DNA from: Magnolia sinica
Lineage: Eukaryota > Streptophyta > Magnoliopsida > Magnoliales > Magnoliaceae
Assembly (NCBI RefSeq): GCF_029962835.1
Contig: NC_080588.1
Location: forward strand, 45,429,001-45,493,000
Direction: 5' to 3'
Length of the DNA: 64,000 nt
Positions within the stretch are counted from its first letter, which is position 1, and the number at the start of each line of letters is the position of its first letter. This document shows, piece by piece, positions 22,930 to 36,719 of the stretch. The notes under the pieces are model-generated. The model saw nothing but the letters and a program-made list of their open reading frames with translations. It did no database searches and was not told the DNA's origin. The translations under genes and the position numbers were made by a program.

Positions 22930-23990
22930 AGCTGTGAAATATGTATTGATCGATGGGGAGTTGTATTGAAAATGGGCTGATAACATGCTATTACGATGTT
23001 TGAGTAAAAAAGAATCTAGCTGGCCATGGGTGAAGTACAAGAATGAATTTGTGGAGCACAACAGGTTGGAAGGAAGATGAGGCTTACGCTTCGATGCTAT
23101 AGGTATTTTTGGCTGAGTATGTCAGTTGATTATGACCGATATGCTAAAGCATGTGAAGCATGTTAGAAACATGGGTCAATACAACATGTGCCCGCGACTA
23201 AACTGCATTCTATCATTAAACTTTGGCCATTTCGAGGATGAGATATTGATTTGATATGGAAGATTTACCCTATGTCTTCTAAGAGACACAATTTCATTAT
23301 TGTGGCGATCGATTATTTCACCAAGTGGGCAGAAGCAAAGCCGATGTTAGGAATAGATCATCAGAAAATTATTGAGTTTATTTCGACTCATATAATTCAT
23401 TGGTTTGGAATCCCTGAATTGATCACGATGGATCGAGGAGCAACATTTTCATCCAAACAGGTCAAGGTGATGCCGATGAGTATAAAATTAAGTTGATGCA
23501 TTTATCACCTTATTATGCTTAGGCCAACGGCCAGGCCAATGCTAGTAACAAGGTTATAAAGAATATTTTATAGAAGTGATTGATGGAAATCCTAAAAAGT
23601 GGCATGTTAAGTTATTAGAAGCTTATTGGACATATCGTAATTTGTTCTGACCAAGCACATGAATGAGTCCATTTAGATTGGTATATGGATATAATGTTGT
23701 GTTGCCATTACAAGTGATTGTTCCATCATTGCAGTTAGCATATCAAGCAAATTTAATCATGGCCGAGTTCACAGAAGCTATGCTTGTTGAACTTAAGGAC
23801 TTGAATGAAACTCGGCTGAAGGCTTTGGATTCTATTATGATAAATATGGCTAAAGTTGCTCAAGAGTACAAGTTCTTCATAAAGGAGCTTATGTTCTTCG
23901 TGACATGGATAGTAAAATATTTAAAAACTCGATCAATGGTCGATTCCTAGAAGCCTATCATGTCAGTTTATGGGAGATATGGAAAGATCA
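22930..23990 (+). pseudogene. Ty3/gypsy integrase remnant (Tat/Athila-like)
   Basis: Translating the plus strand in successive frames gives the end of gypsy pol. First comes a decayed zinc-binding region (YVLIDGELY ... YAKACEAC near 22940-23165). Then follows the catalytic core: IDLIWKIYP with the first Asp, FIIVAIDYFTKWAEAKPM, IIHWFGIPELITMDRGATF with the second Asp, and PYYAXANGQANASNKVI. Last is MSPFRLVYGYNVVLPLQV near 23663. The third catalytic residue, normally Glu in NGQAE, is Asn here. It ends near 23990 in a GRFLEAYHV-like segment typical of the pol C-terminus. Several stops and frameshifts make it inactive. Reverse transcriptase and RNase H are not found upstream, so the element is 5'-truncated or rearranged. 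The downstream antisense frame suggests the Tat lineage. Confidence 0.8.
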
Positions 23991-24179
23991 GGCTAAAAGG
24001 TGGTTAGAATAATCACTAATGGCTTGAAAAAGATTGAAATCGGTTGGAAAACATGAGTAAGCATAAATAGAAATATTATAGTAATGGCCGAACATTAGCA
24101 AAACATGGCCGACTGGCTGATTACAACGATAAAAAAGAGAGAAAAAGCAAAGAAAGAGAAAAATGAATGCTCGACCAAT

Positions 24180-27100
24180 GAACAAATTAGGCATGCACAA
24201 CCTTTATCTCCTCGAATTCCTTAACAACGCGTTCTTTGATGAGTTTAGTTGTTTTCCTTTGAACCTTCCAGGATTCTCTGCTTTTAAGAACTCGGTCTAG
24301 AAAGTGTAGGACTTGGTCAATTCGGCGACCGATGACATCGACCTTGTGCTCTGCTTTTCTCTTCTGTTCGCTGCTCTCACGCAAATAATCTTGGTAAAGA
24401 TCAACTTGAGAGTTGATGAAGTTCAGGATGGTCTGGGGATATTTTGGACATCTTCTAAGATAGAGTTGTTCGGTTTCTTGGAGGTCATCATTGATCTCCC
24501 CACGTTGAACCTGCAGAGTTTTCAACATCACATTATTAAAGTGATGTTGCCGAGTCCAGTGCATGCGGTGGTGCCAAGCCCAATCATATTGATCGGAAAA
24601 GATGTTGGTTTCCCCGTGAATGGAAGCACATTCATTTGTATGAGTGTTATCTTTCTTAGTACTGAAATATGCTTCAGCAATGCTCTAGAGTTTTGTTAAA
24701 ACGTCCAAAAGTTCAGTAAAGGGGGCATCATCCCTGACATTGAATCGAAGGTCACAGACGAATGAGTAAATGTTATATTGAAGAGTAGAATGGTAGAATA
24801 TTTTAATATCCATGGCCAGGATTTCTCTTAGAAACCTCTGAGCCCAATCAAAAGCAAACCCGGGGGTAACAACCATTGAAGATGGAGAGAGTGCTTAAAG
24901 ATTGGAAAAGTGAAAAAGAATGCAACACAGATAAGAAATTTTCTGGTTGATTGCATTAAAGATAAAAAGTTACATGACCAATTGTGGACATGTATAAAAT
25001 CAATAAAAAATTGAAAGGCGAGATAGATGCAATAGCTTCTTTAAGCTTTGACCACTTGGCTTCCTATCAATGGAGAACAACTTTGGTTTTGGCTTCAAAA
25101 CGGGCAATCTTGCCAATCAATGAGGTATGTTGTTCCATGAAGGCACCTGTTTGATTAATTTCGGCCCTTTAACCCTGTTTGTGCTTGATTAGAGGTTTTC
25201 ATTGTTCCTTCAACAATCTCTATTTATCATCCTTGACTGAGATTTGAGTCTCTAAATTGGTCAACAAAGCATCTGACTCCTTCAGGTTGTTGTATGCGAC
25301 AACAAACTTCTCCTAAGTATTTATGATCGTCATCATCTTAGAGGAGGCGAACGAATACTCGGTTTGAAGTTTGTCGATTGTAGCAACTGTATCCAGGTAT
25401 TCATGAATCAAGCCTAGGAATTCCTACAACGGAGGTAGCTTGACCGACAAATTTTTGTCCGATGGAGTAAGAGTTTGGTATCGTTGAACGACACAGTTCA
25501 ATCTCTTGATCGATCTTGATGTCATCATTTTAGCAACACTAAATTGAATGAGGATTCGTAATTCTTCCTACAGTTGCTGAATTTTCGTTGACGGTATAGG
25601 AGACTCGACTATCAGGATATCACGAGGAAGAGCTTGGTCGAAAGAGACAATGTATCTTCTATAAGGAGCAGGTACTCTTAAAAGGTAAGGCATGAGAATC
25701 GTCGACTGGTGGAGGAGTGAAGATGTTGACTGTTGCAATCTTTGTACCTTGACTAGGAGCAGTTTCAGCTGGTTGAGGTATCTCTTACTCAAGTATTTCT
25801 GCTTCATCTGGAGGAGCAATCTGATGCTTATTAACCATATCAATTGGTTGATCGGTCAGTTTTGAGAGAGTAGGCTAAATGGAAGGTAAAATCGATATCG
25901 CAACTGATTATGTAATTTCTTGATCCTAATTAGATGCCAGTGACGCAGTTATGGATTGCGCAAGAGTATTGAAGGACTCCACAGGCTGGTATACTATTAC
26001 CTCCTCTTGGCCTTTAATTTGATCTATGGGTTGTTGACTGTCTCTCTTTGTTTTCTCTGAGTCAGAAACATCAAGTGTTTCGACCTGGGATTGAGTAGCG
26101 TCAACAAGGATGTTTAAGGTGGATACCTCAGCCTGAAGAGTTGGTGCAGCAATTAACATGTCAACAGCCAAGAGTTATCTAGTTACTGTGGATTTTTTTT
26201 TTAAAAAAGGGATAAAGTCAATAAATGGGACTACATAATCACTACAGGAAAAGAAAAGACATAATGTTGAAATAACATCCACCTAGATCTGACTAAACAA
26301 CAACGGTAATGAATCGATCGTCCACAAGTGAAAGTTTGGCACTATCGATGACTAATGTCAAAGCTCGGTTGGAGCGAGAAAAAAGATGAGGATTAAGATG
26401 ATATGACTTGAGATATCGATCAAAAGGAAGATTAGGAGCATTTACTCTTTCCATTTCATGGTGTTATTTATTAAATTCCATGTTAAAATAAGCATCTTTA
26501 TGTCTTTTATACGCCTCTTCCATCTGTAATAGTATTTAGCATGAGAGATGCCTGACCAGAATTTAGTTTTATAATATTTCTTAAAATATGCAATTATTTT
26601 GGACAAAGAGGGGATACCTGATGTTGTTTGACTAGATGTTGCAAGCAAATCAGGGTGAGGTGTTACAAGGGGACCAAGCTTTGAAATCTCCAAAATGGTT
26701 GAAGGAATTGTGAGTGTTGGAATTGAAACAGTAATTGGAACCAGACTGGATCCACTGATGCAGTCTTCTGTCGCTTCAATTCAGGTTGAACTGGCTTGTC
26801 CATTTTTATTAAAGAAAATGAGAATGGAGCGACTATCTTTATTAGTGTTGGAGAGAGGATGGCCGATGTGATCGAGGTTGCTTTCCTTGATTGTATTTTT
26901 CTCTGGACAAGAGAAGGCATGGCCGACAGAGGGGTGGTCGACTTCTTGGTACTTTCTTTATTATTATTCTTCTCGATCAAATGTTTCTCCATCTTTGATG
27001 AAGAAGAAAGCTGGCCGATTATTAATTTGTGAAACCCGCTTATTAAAGTCTCATAATAATTCTTCCACCAGGAGTGGAATGGTTCTAGTTGCTTTAGATG

Positions 27101-28515
27101 AATGGTGAAGAGAGGAAGAGTGAAGGATGGACTGAGGGACTCAAATCCTTTATGGAGAGTCTAGAAGATGGCAACTGAATTTGTAATTGGCCAATGAGTC
27201 AATGGTTGGGTTACAAGTCTAGTGTGAGAAAGGGAAGGGGTACCTTGAGCCAAACTAAATTGGCATGCAAGAAGATTGTGACAGTATTGTTCAATGCTAA
27301 TCTTAGCGTTAATGCCTGTATTGATGGTGCCACCATATGGTAAGTCTCTACAGATCATGTAGCCTTTTCAAGTCACATCCCTGAGATTTGCCATGTTGGT
27401 ATTGGTTGATTCAAATTCTTTAGTGAACCAGTTTAGACTGAACTCCTTATTCTTAAAGAGGTAAAAGGTATGATTGGATTTTTTGAGGGTAAAAGAAAAT
27501 TAAAAAAAAATAAAAAAATCATGCATTCGGTGAAAGAATAATTAGTCTTGGAACAAAGAATGTTGCAGTGGTCGAAGGAAGTGAATTTAATATCTGTTAG
27601 GGCGGATTTGATGAGCTTTGTTCCAAAATATTTACAAAACTACATCTGGACAAGCCAGATAGGCCCACCAGATTATTATAATCATTTAATGGTTGCTTCA
27701 TACATGCTATGATAAAGGTGGCTAAGCATGAAAGGGGTAAGGGCAACTTGACCACCTGAGCAAGCGCCTCAGCCAGGTGAATATATTCCTTAGTGATTTG
27801 CAGAGCACTCACACATAATAGAAAACGACAGATCCACATCAATAGAAATGTTGTGTTTCAGTTCATCTACTTCATCCCGAACTTGCGTTGGAGTGCCATG
27901 AAAGTAGAATATGCCCTACTAGTCTTGTTTAGGAGAACGAAGAGATGATGATTTTTTAAAGTGAAGCCCGAATAGACAGGCTCGCCAAAGGGGAAAAAAG
28001 GTGAGTAAATGCATATACTTCCATGACCGATAGACCCATGGGGTTGAATCTAAAATGTAATGTATTGGTCGATCGAATATAAAAGGTCAACACTGTTGCA
28101 AGAAGGAAAGGATTGGCTGAAAATTTGTGTATAGAGAGTTTAATGCACTCATAAATTCCTGCTTGTTTTCATATATCACCGAGTTCTGCTTTAATGCGAG
28201 TAAACCACTTAACTCAGTCATTCATCGGTTTCGGCCATGCTCGTGGAGACTTGAACGCATTGGAGGGATTTGGAAGACCGTCCAATTGAACAAGCAGAAC
28301 TTCATCGGGGCACTTCGGGAAGTAATGCTCGATTTCGCGAAGGTGTTCATGACTGCCAGATGGAAAGCAGGACCGAGTATTAACACTGAAGTGTCTGGAT
28401 CAGTTGGGGTGTTAAAGAGGAGATCGTTCATCACACAATATGGTAAAATGTTGAGGTCCTTAATGAAATATTCCAAGTGGAGAGTTGGAGCAGAAGAGGA
28501 AGAAGATGTAGCCAT
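24180..28515 (-). pseudogene. Antisense accessory frame, plant mobile domain-like
   Basis: Downstream of the integrase the minus strand carries a decayed coding region of more than 4 kb. It opens at 28515 with MATSSSSSAPTLHLEYF. Around 27600-27850 lies a segment (FLLMWICRFLLC, EYIHLAEALAQVVKLPLPL) that resembles the middle of the plant mobile domain. Low-complexity, Lys/Ser- and Gln/Glu-rich parts follow (26992-25926). Near 24690-24880 is VCDLRFNVRDDAPFTELLD, and the end (24564-24187) is a Glu/Lys/Arg-rich likely coiled coil (MHWTRQHHFNN ... EFEEIKVVHA). Antisense extra frames between pol and the 3' LTR are reported for Tat-lineage gypsy elements; that literature plus the position support the call. 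Many stops and frameshifts; not functional. Confidence 0.55.
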
Positions 28516-28607
28516 GGTAATACTTTGAAGAAGAAAAATTGGGAAGTGTTTATGTCGATGAGTGGAGAAAATGAGAGAAGTGAAACATCGACTTCAGAAT
28601 TGCTTAT

Positions 28608-29905
28608 TGTTCACAACCCCAAGTGTAGGGTCGCGATGTAGTAATAATCTTGGTAAGACCGAGGTCGAATCCACATGGATTGATCTTGTGCATTTATGAA
28701 ATTAACTAGAAGTAGAATTAGAAGAAGATGTAAAACTAATTTTAAGGTGATTGAGAGAGTAATTGTGGATTAAGTAATTAAAACTAATAATTTAAAGGTA
28801 GGAACTAGGGTGTCAAGGATCCACTTATAGTGATCAGGGGGCCCTCTTGCTTGATTCAAGTAACACAATTAGAATTGGAGTCATATCCTATCCAATCGGA
28901 AAATATATCAATAAAACCAAATCTGAACTTCCATTGACCTAATTTTCCATCACAAAACTATGCCCAGGAGATTATGGCAAACAAGAGGATTTATCAATCC
29001 CATAATCTCAAGGCAAGAGAATTGTGAAGATTAGGAAGGATTTCATCACCCTACCATGCCCAAGGGATGATAGTGAACAACAAGACTTACTAATTTCACA
29101 ATCTCAAATCGAAAAAAGAAGATACTCAAAGCTATTGTAGATCTATTGTAATTTGAGTCATAATAAACAATTAAAAACTGAAAGTATTCCTTAAATATCA
29201 AATTAGAATCTATGGAGTTTAACATAAACATGAATCAAAGCAATAAAAACATCTCATCACAAGCTTTACCTCTTATCCCTACCTAAGATGTTTAGCCAAC
29301 CATAGGCATAATTAGACGAAAGTGTTTTAAGAAGAACATAAAACAACTAAGGAAGAAGAAAAAAAAAACTCTTGGTGACGGCTTCTCCACCCTTTTGCTC
29401 CACTCCTTAAAACCTAGAAGATGCCTAGGAACATCCTAGGAAGTCCTATTTATAGTTGTGAAACTCCAACTTTCGCACCTAGTTGGAAAACTCTAAAAAC
29501 CACCTTAAATTTATGCAGTTTGCTAAAATAGACTTCGCTCTGCATAGTTTTTCAAAATAGACTTCACTCTGCGCAATTTCACAAAATGAACCAGAGTTTC
29601 AGAATATGCTTTTTAAGGGCGATTTTAGGATTCTTTTTCTTCACTTTAAATCGTTGATTCTCTTCATTCCTCACTTGGTTTTCTTCGATCTTTGAAATGT
29701 GAATTCTTTAATCTTGGTCTCCTAAGATTCATCCCTTGCCTTAGTGATTCTTGAGCATCAAATTCATACTTTTAACACCATTTTCAATCCAAGTTCTTAA
29801 ACTCACATTGCAACACAAACCTGAGTAAAATAGAACATTAAGCATTATCATGTTCATAAAACCAAGATATAAATGGAAAATAATATGCAATATTTGACCC
29901 GAACA
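28608..29905 (-). repeat. 3' LTR of the LARD-like element
   Basis: 1298 bp, ending in TGTTCACAACCCC at one side and GACCCGAACA at the other. Colinear with 37516-38647 plus 50418-50618, for example GTAGTAATAATCTNGGTAAG and CAAGGATCCACTTNTAGTGA. On the minus strand a TATA-like CTATAAATAG lies at about 29450. The two copies differ at many positions, so the insertion is not recent. Confidence 0.85.
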
Positions 29906-30980
29906 TAATCCCCAACCAGCATTTTGCTAGTCCCGAGCAAAGTATGCGAAAAATATTTTGAAAACCACAGGATAATTTCTATAAGCTCAAGTGGTTTTAA
30001 AAAAAATAGCAATTCAGATAATAGAATTCTAAAATACATCAATGTTGTGCATCACCTTCTCCTAAACTCTAACACTTGATAAGTTTCATAATCAAGTTCA
30101 AAACATTAACCCTCCAATTAGAACAATTTCAAACATTGAGTTTGATGGGTATATAATGAAGTTTAAACTTATCACAATCAAAGGTTCAATTCGTCACTTT
30201 CAGATAACATTGATAATTAAAAGAGCATTCATGACAACCAAAACCAAAACTGAAACTTGCCTTACAGTTCATCTTTTAGTTTCCTCTTTTATTCCTCCAG
30301 CTTTTGAATTTTCCATCGAAGGGGCTTTCACGCTATGTCAACCTTTTTAAAGATCTTTAATAGGTAGCCATTTTCAACGACAACTATTTTTATTTTTTTT
30401 TAAGCTGGGTATTTTCTTTTTCTTTCTTTTCAATTCTTCCCATTAAGCATGATGGACAAATTCTCTAGGTTGGTTCCTTCCATGCTTAATAATCATCAAG
30501 TTTACAATTCAATATCAAACTGACACTTTAATGTGTAAGTTGGATGTGACATGTGAAATTATGACTCAATCAATGTTTAAAACTGTTAATCGAGGATCAA
30601 TGACTTAACTTAATTTTGAGATCTCCCAAGTGACTAAAATCCAAGAGACATAAGGCATCACCATTAAGTATCTTGTAATTCTAATTCATGGATTAACTTC
30701 GATATCACTTAAATTTACAGAAATTCTAGAAAATTTTCTTAATTTTTCACAACTTTGCCCAAAGACTAAGAAAACAACTGATTAGCCTGCTTAATCCACA
30801 CCCCCAATCTAAAATCTACATTGTCATCAATGTAAAAGAGATAAGCATTCAATGCAAATGAGGCAACGAAAAGTAAAAAGAAATGGTGAAAAGGTAGTTT
30901 TTGAAGAAGGAATTCTGAAGTTTTTTTTTTTTTTCAAAATATCTCAATGCGAAGATGGGTTGGCATAAGAATTAAACCAT

Positions 30981-31076
30981 CGAAAAGCAAACTTTCCTAA
31001 ACAGCAAAAAGCAAACTATCTTAAACGGCGAAAAGCAAACTATCCTAAATGGCGAAAAGCAAACTATCATAATCAT
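30981..31076. repeat. Four tandem 24-bp units
   Basis: Units start at 30981, 31005, 31029 and 31053, each close to CGAAAAGCAAACTATCCTAA plus four more bases. They lie between the long LARD frame and its 3' LTR. Because 24 is a multiple of three, copy-number change would keep any reading frame. Confidence 0.85.
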
Positions 31077-31174
31077 AAATTCTTTGAAAGCAATAAACCT
31101 AACTAGAAAAACATGAGAAAGCTACTTAGTAATGCTGTAAGGTTCCTCCTCTGATCAGTATCTTGATAATTTTC

Positions 31175-34100
31175 TCAGTAAGTTTCGTAACAAGATAATC
31201 CAAAAGCCCTTTTTACAATAGGCTTGGATGCCCTGGAGCACGATTTTCCAAAGAAATTGTGGACCTCAGCATAAAGTTTACTTTTAATCTCTTGAGGTGT
31301 CCAAAGTACATATGATTCACCTGAGATAGAGAAAGTTTCAGAGTTAGTGTAACATGGTGAATCAGAGACTACAAGTAGATAAATTTCAAAGAAATTCTTA
31401 GTAGGTAATGTAGTCTCAACATATTCCGAAGTTTCAGGCTTCGGTTCAACTTTCAGCTCCTCCTCCCTTAATGGTAAACATTCAAGATCTTTAAAAGGAG
31501 GGGCTTCAGAATAAGGGTTCTCTTAGTCAGTAACAACCACTAAAGTATTGTTTTGCAGGGCATCTATTATTTCTTTTATCATAGGATCATTTGAATTTGC
31601 AAAATATACCAAGCGATCTTTCAGAGAGTTAAGATAGTCAGTTGAGAGAGGCTCATTTTTCACATTGAGGTTTGTGATGATATGCCCAATGATTCCTTCA
31701 TCTTCTCTTAGAATAGATGGAAACATGATTTCTTGCTCTTCACCTTGGTGAGAGACAATTGTCACCGGATGTATCTTGCCTTGCCCTATATAGACAGATT
31801 GTGGATCAGTAGGCGCATTGATATAAAGACTCTGTTCATTGATACTAATCAATAGAGGCTTTTTATTATCAAGGGATGACTGTGCAATTGGTGGCCTCTG
31901 TTGGGTAGTTTCAAATATCGAAGTCATATCAAGTGAGTCATCCATCTCCCTAATCAAATCATCATCCAAATCAGGGAAGCAGTCTAAATACGCTTTAAAA
32001 GAGTTGGAAGGGTCAATTGAAAGGGGATCATCTTCCACATTTAAATCAGACATGTTAGATGAGTGGAGGAGATCATTATGGTCGACGACTTCCTATACCT
32101 CTTGATCATTTACCTGGGCCAAACTTGAGATCGATTCTAGAGGAATTTGGGCTATAAACTCATGACTGTCATTTCAATACTCATCATCTTCTAATTTATA
32201 CTAGTTCACAAGTGGGATGGGATCGCTTTTCTCATATTCTGTTTCTAGGTTGGGTTGAGGCTCGAATAAACTAGTCTCTTCCTTATAGAAGTCAAGTGTA
32301 TCATATGATTGAAGCATGTCAGTATCATTATATTTGAAAGATACCCATATCTCTTGATCTTTACTTTGGACAGTCATCGAGATCGACTCTCCGGGAAATT
32401 GAACCATATGATCATTAACGGAATCCATGTAACACCTTAAAAATCGGCACCCGAGTACAAAGACCCCGATCCTGAGTTCCCAGGTGTTAACCTAATGAGG
32501 ATGCACATGTGACCTCATTCAGATTCACATTCATTCCCCACACAGATAATCAGAGTAACACAATTCACTTAACAGATCTAAAGCAAGGTAGAGATAAGGA
32601 AAAATTTAGAAATATAAGGCTAAGAGTCAAAAATACAATTCCAGTAGCGATGATCGCCCAAAATGGGATTGTACAAGCCACAATATACATACTCAAAATG
32701 ATTAAAGTATAAAGCTTTCAGTTTACGCCCAATTCTCCAAAACATAATGGCGTTGACATAACCTGATATAAGCCTACCTGTCTGAGGTCTCACTAGTACC
32801 TGCATCAATGATATACCTGGTTAGTATTTTAAAACACTGTCCCAGGTGGGAGTGAGTAGCTAACTCAGTGGTTCCATTAGTTTTAAGTTACACATGTTAT
32901 CGACACAATCAGTACAATTAATGATAAACAAGAAATCAAACAATTTCTAAATACTTTTGTTAAATGTGCATATGAAGACATGACATGAAGCATGCCCTTT
33001 CCAAATAATACTCCCTCACACGCGACTTCAATGCCTATTTCGCAAATGTCAACACTCCCTCATCACGCGACACCAACGTCAGGTCGCCACATCCTATCTA
33101 ATGCAATGTGATTGATGCGTATGTTAGCCGAGTAATTATTAAGTTTCATTCATCCAGCATATTGGCGAAGATAGGATACCGACGTTATATCACGGGTTCT
33201 TATCCGGATCACGTGGCTCGTTGCCGCACGTAGCGACTCCTTACCAGTCTCCCTTTATCCAAATTTAGGTGCCTCTCGTTTATCTCACAAATCAACAATT
33301 CCAAAGGTAAGGTATGATACTAAATGTAAGAGGATCAGCCCGGTATAGGTCGTCACCCAAATTGAGTATGATCACTCAGTTTCGAGGTTATAACAGCACA
33401 CAACACATTACCCCGACCGACTGGAGCGCTATTTTCAAAGGGGGTCCAGATCAAACGACTCACCCCAACCCACGCTCAGACCACCACATGGATGAACAGT
33501 GATTGGGGCATTACAGAGGTGCGGGCTTATCACATAAAACCAAATCCCCACAAAGAAAGGGCTCGTCACCAATTCCATTCACGCCTAGGTTGTTTGAACG
33601 GTACTCTGGCACGGAACAATCGGCCGCATAATTTGACGAGGGCCGTTTGAACAACAATCTTTCACCTTCATTAGTGCTCACTGGTCATACAAGGAGGCTC
33701 ATTACCCTAGCGTAAGCCGACAGCTCGGATACGGTGTCTCATACCACCATACCCGGCTCATAAGTCTTAGGGGGATTGTATCGCACTAACGGTTATGAAT
33801 GAACCATCAATTGGGAACGAGATATCTTAGATTCAATTTGGTCGTATCATACATTGTGAACATACATGATCAGTTGGCTAGTTGACTAATTCCATTGATC
33901 TGGTAGAACTCTGATGTAACCGACATTGGGTGCAAGCAACCCATAGAGTCCAGCTACTGTTGGTTGTCCATGTTCAACCCGGGTCGATCAAATAAGCCTA
34001 GGGTGGCCGCCCTAACTTAGGCCACCCTTTTAGTTCAGGCGGTTAGTCAACTGACCCAACATTGTAACAATCTTAAGTATTGCTATGGACTAAATACTAT

Positions 34101-36697
34101 ATCACACAATTATAGCATAGGTTCTACTACACAACCACTTAGGCATTTCATCGAACATATAAGCATACATAGGATATTATGTTCACTAAGGCATTAAATC
34201 AAACATGTGAGCATGGATAAAGTAATACAATCACTTAAGTATTAAATCAAGCACATGAGCATCAAAAAAGCAATACATTCCACCGTTCAAGCATTTCGTC
34301 AAACATGTGAATATTCATATCTAACAAATAGCATATATAGTATGTATAAGTTCATTTACAAATATCTAATCATTAACTGAAACCATCAAGGGTCGATAAA
34401 TGATAACCTAGAGATAATGGTCCGCACCTTTGCAATGATTCGCCCGACTTAAAGTGCTCCTAGGATTAAGGATTTGGGGAAAACCACAAATTCCTATACA
34501 AACACAAAAAACTATGTGAGATTCATGCAATTCATCCTAGAAAAACCTAGGTTGGGAAGTAGGATTTATTTCTTACCTCATAATCGCGAGTGGGGTAGAT
34601 TCGACGGAGGAAAATGATCGATGTTAGGGCTTTGATCGGAGGAAACCGATGAAGGGAAGCACCAAAAACTCCCAACTTCTACTCTCACTCTTCTTCTCTT
34701 CTTCCTTCTCTTTCTCTTTCTCTCCTTCTCTCCTTTGGCAAATGCAAATTCGTATGGAGAGATGGGGTGCCCAAATGAAGCCCTTATATAGTTCTAGAAG
34801 TACAAATGGCCCCAAGGGCTAAATCTTCATTATACTAGTCCTATGGGAGAGTGTTTCTAACCTCTAAGGTCTATTATGGGGTGTACATGTTGATATACAC
34901 TATAGGATAGTTAGCCCTAATGATGATTTATGTATGGATATGATCGGTCCGCCATTTGGATGAGTTAATCAACATGTATGATCAGAGGTCTATTCGACGG
35001 TCACCGATGGTCGATCGGGGCCACGGCTATATGGATGTGTGGGGAAATATCTTTAGTTAGTACCCCGACTCTGGCTATGAATTGACAGTCTGAAAGCTAC
35101 AACTTTGTGAAAGAACAAATGGACTTATTTTACTTAAGTTCCAATTTTCATATAAGGTATTCACACAACCCAAGCACTCGACTTGCGAGTCCAGGTTGAA
35201 CGATTTGAAACGCGATCTCAGCTCAATGTCTCGCGATGGACGTCAAGCCCATTAAGACAAACATATTTCTTTAGCCTTGAGTCTAGTGGCCTACTAATGA
35301 GCCGTCTAGAGCTTATTTAGATAATCAGAGTATTTCTGGAATGAATTAAGTATCAAGTTTTCTTGTGCGCAATTATTAGGGTTTAGTTAACTATATTCAT
35401 AGTGTGGCCTATTTATAATTAGCAGAAATGGCGATTCGGTCTTAATAACTCTAAACTGCTGGTTTTTAGGCTAAATGAGTAACTGGATTGATTTGATTTG
35501 TTAATTAAGATTTGACTTCTTCTTGGCTCAGCTTTGGGTAGATCTTTATTTAGTTACGGTTTTCTCGATTAGTTAGTGATAGGTCGGCTAGATTTGGACC
35601 CTACATAAACAAATCCCGAGGCTAAGCTCGATGTTTAAGTGATCGGGTGGATTCATTGGCTTCCTACGGTTGATTGATCGGATTTGTGCAGTTCTTTACC
35701 GGTACTACTTATGTATAGGCTCACTTCGAGCGTCAAGGGCAAATAAGCGACAACGTAGGCTAGTCATATCGAAGATTTTCAAGGGTTTTTTTAGAAATTC
35801 AAAATAGCGAAAATCTAGAATGTTACAATCCAACTCCTCATTCTCAATTTCAGTATTCTCCATAATCGCATCATGTGAACCTAACTGTTGTATATCTTTT
35901 ATAAGTTCTTGTAATCTTTGAAGTGTGTTTTGTTAGATGAGCTCTAGAGTTTGTGTGGAATTCTGAAGTGAATTCTCGTGAATCATTTCTTGTTAGATCT
36001 CAGAGACATAGGACCTAAGAGAATTGTTACTATGATACATTGTTGATTAAACTTCCCAATCTTGATGTTTTCATTGATCGTAGGTAAGGAGTTGGGAATG
36101 AAGAATTGGATTGGGTTGAAGCTAGGGTGAACTAGCCTCCATTATCTTATCGAGGCGCGATGCAAGCGCTTCTATTGTTTTTCTAATGCCAGTAAAATCG
36201 TCTGTGTAACCCTGAAGTGAATCCTCTTGGATCGTTTCTAGTTGGATTTCAAAGGTAGAAGACCCATGAGAATTGTCACTATGATGTATTGTTGGTTCAT
36301 CTTTCTAATATTGATATTTCCACTGATTATAGTCATACGGGTCATATGTGGGAGAATCTGATGGTTGTTGATACATATTATCACCCATAATATAATATCT
36401 CATTGTTTTCTTTTTGTCTGACGTGTGATAATAATTCTCACTCCCATAGTTATGATAACCTCAACACTCACGTACTGTTTTCTTAATCCGTGAGGTGTAA
36501 TTATTTTCCTGCATATGATCGCGTAAGGATTTTTTAATCGGTGGATCATTGTATTTCGCTTGGTTCTCGATAATGTTTCCACAAAAATTTTGAGACGTAT
36601 GTTGTTTTCTAACATAATCATCTGACAACCCTTCAAAATTTCTCACATTATCTAAAACTAGCTCAACATATTGACGTTCCCACTCTTGCATATACAT
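31175..36697 (-). pseudogene. Conserved-frame ORF of the LARD-like element, unknown function
   Basis: On the minus strand one frame runs from ATG at 36697 (MYMQEWERQYVELV) to 35833. It is interrupted by the solo LTR (3400 bp plus 5-bp duplication, 3405 = 3 x 1135) and continues in register from 32427 to a stop at 31175-31177. Without the insertion it would be 706 codons. I count eleven internal stops (four TAG, four TAA, three TGA) and no frameshift. Recognisable stretches: NNYTSRIKKTVREC, PSDSPTYDPYDYNQWKYQY, TGIRKTIEALASRLDKIME, DLNVEDDPLSID, PPFKDLECLPLREEELKVEP. The last recalls the spacer between gag and pol in Athila-type elements; no catalytic motif is seen. The Gln/Asp/Glu-rich composition suggests a structural or gag-linker-like protein. 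Function unknown. Confidence 0.6.
32428..35827 (-). mobile_element. Tekay-like solo LTR, 3.4 kb
   Basis: Begins TGTAACACC, ends ATGTTACA, flanked by exact 5-bp duplications ATCCA (32423-32427, 35828-35832). It has no internal region, so it is a solo LTR left by LTR-LTR recombination. Orientation is minus. Its promoter region (minus-strand TATATAAGGG at 34781-34790, followed by CGAATTTGCA and GGAGAGAAG) and other blocks (GAGCCGGGTATGGTGGTATG near 33750, CACTCCCACCTGGGACAGTG near 32850) are inverted relative to the LTRs at 38648 and 47189. Same lineage as those, but clearly a different family member. Confidence 0.85.
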
Positions 36698-36719
36698 GGT
36701 GAAACCCTAATCCTGAACC

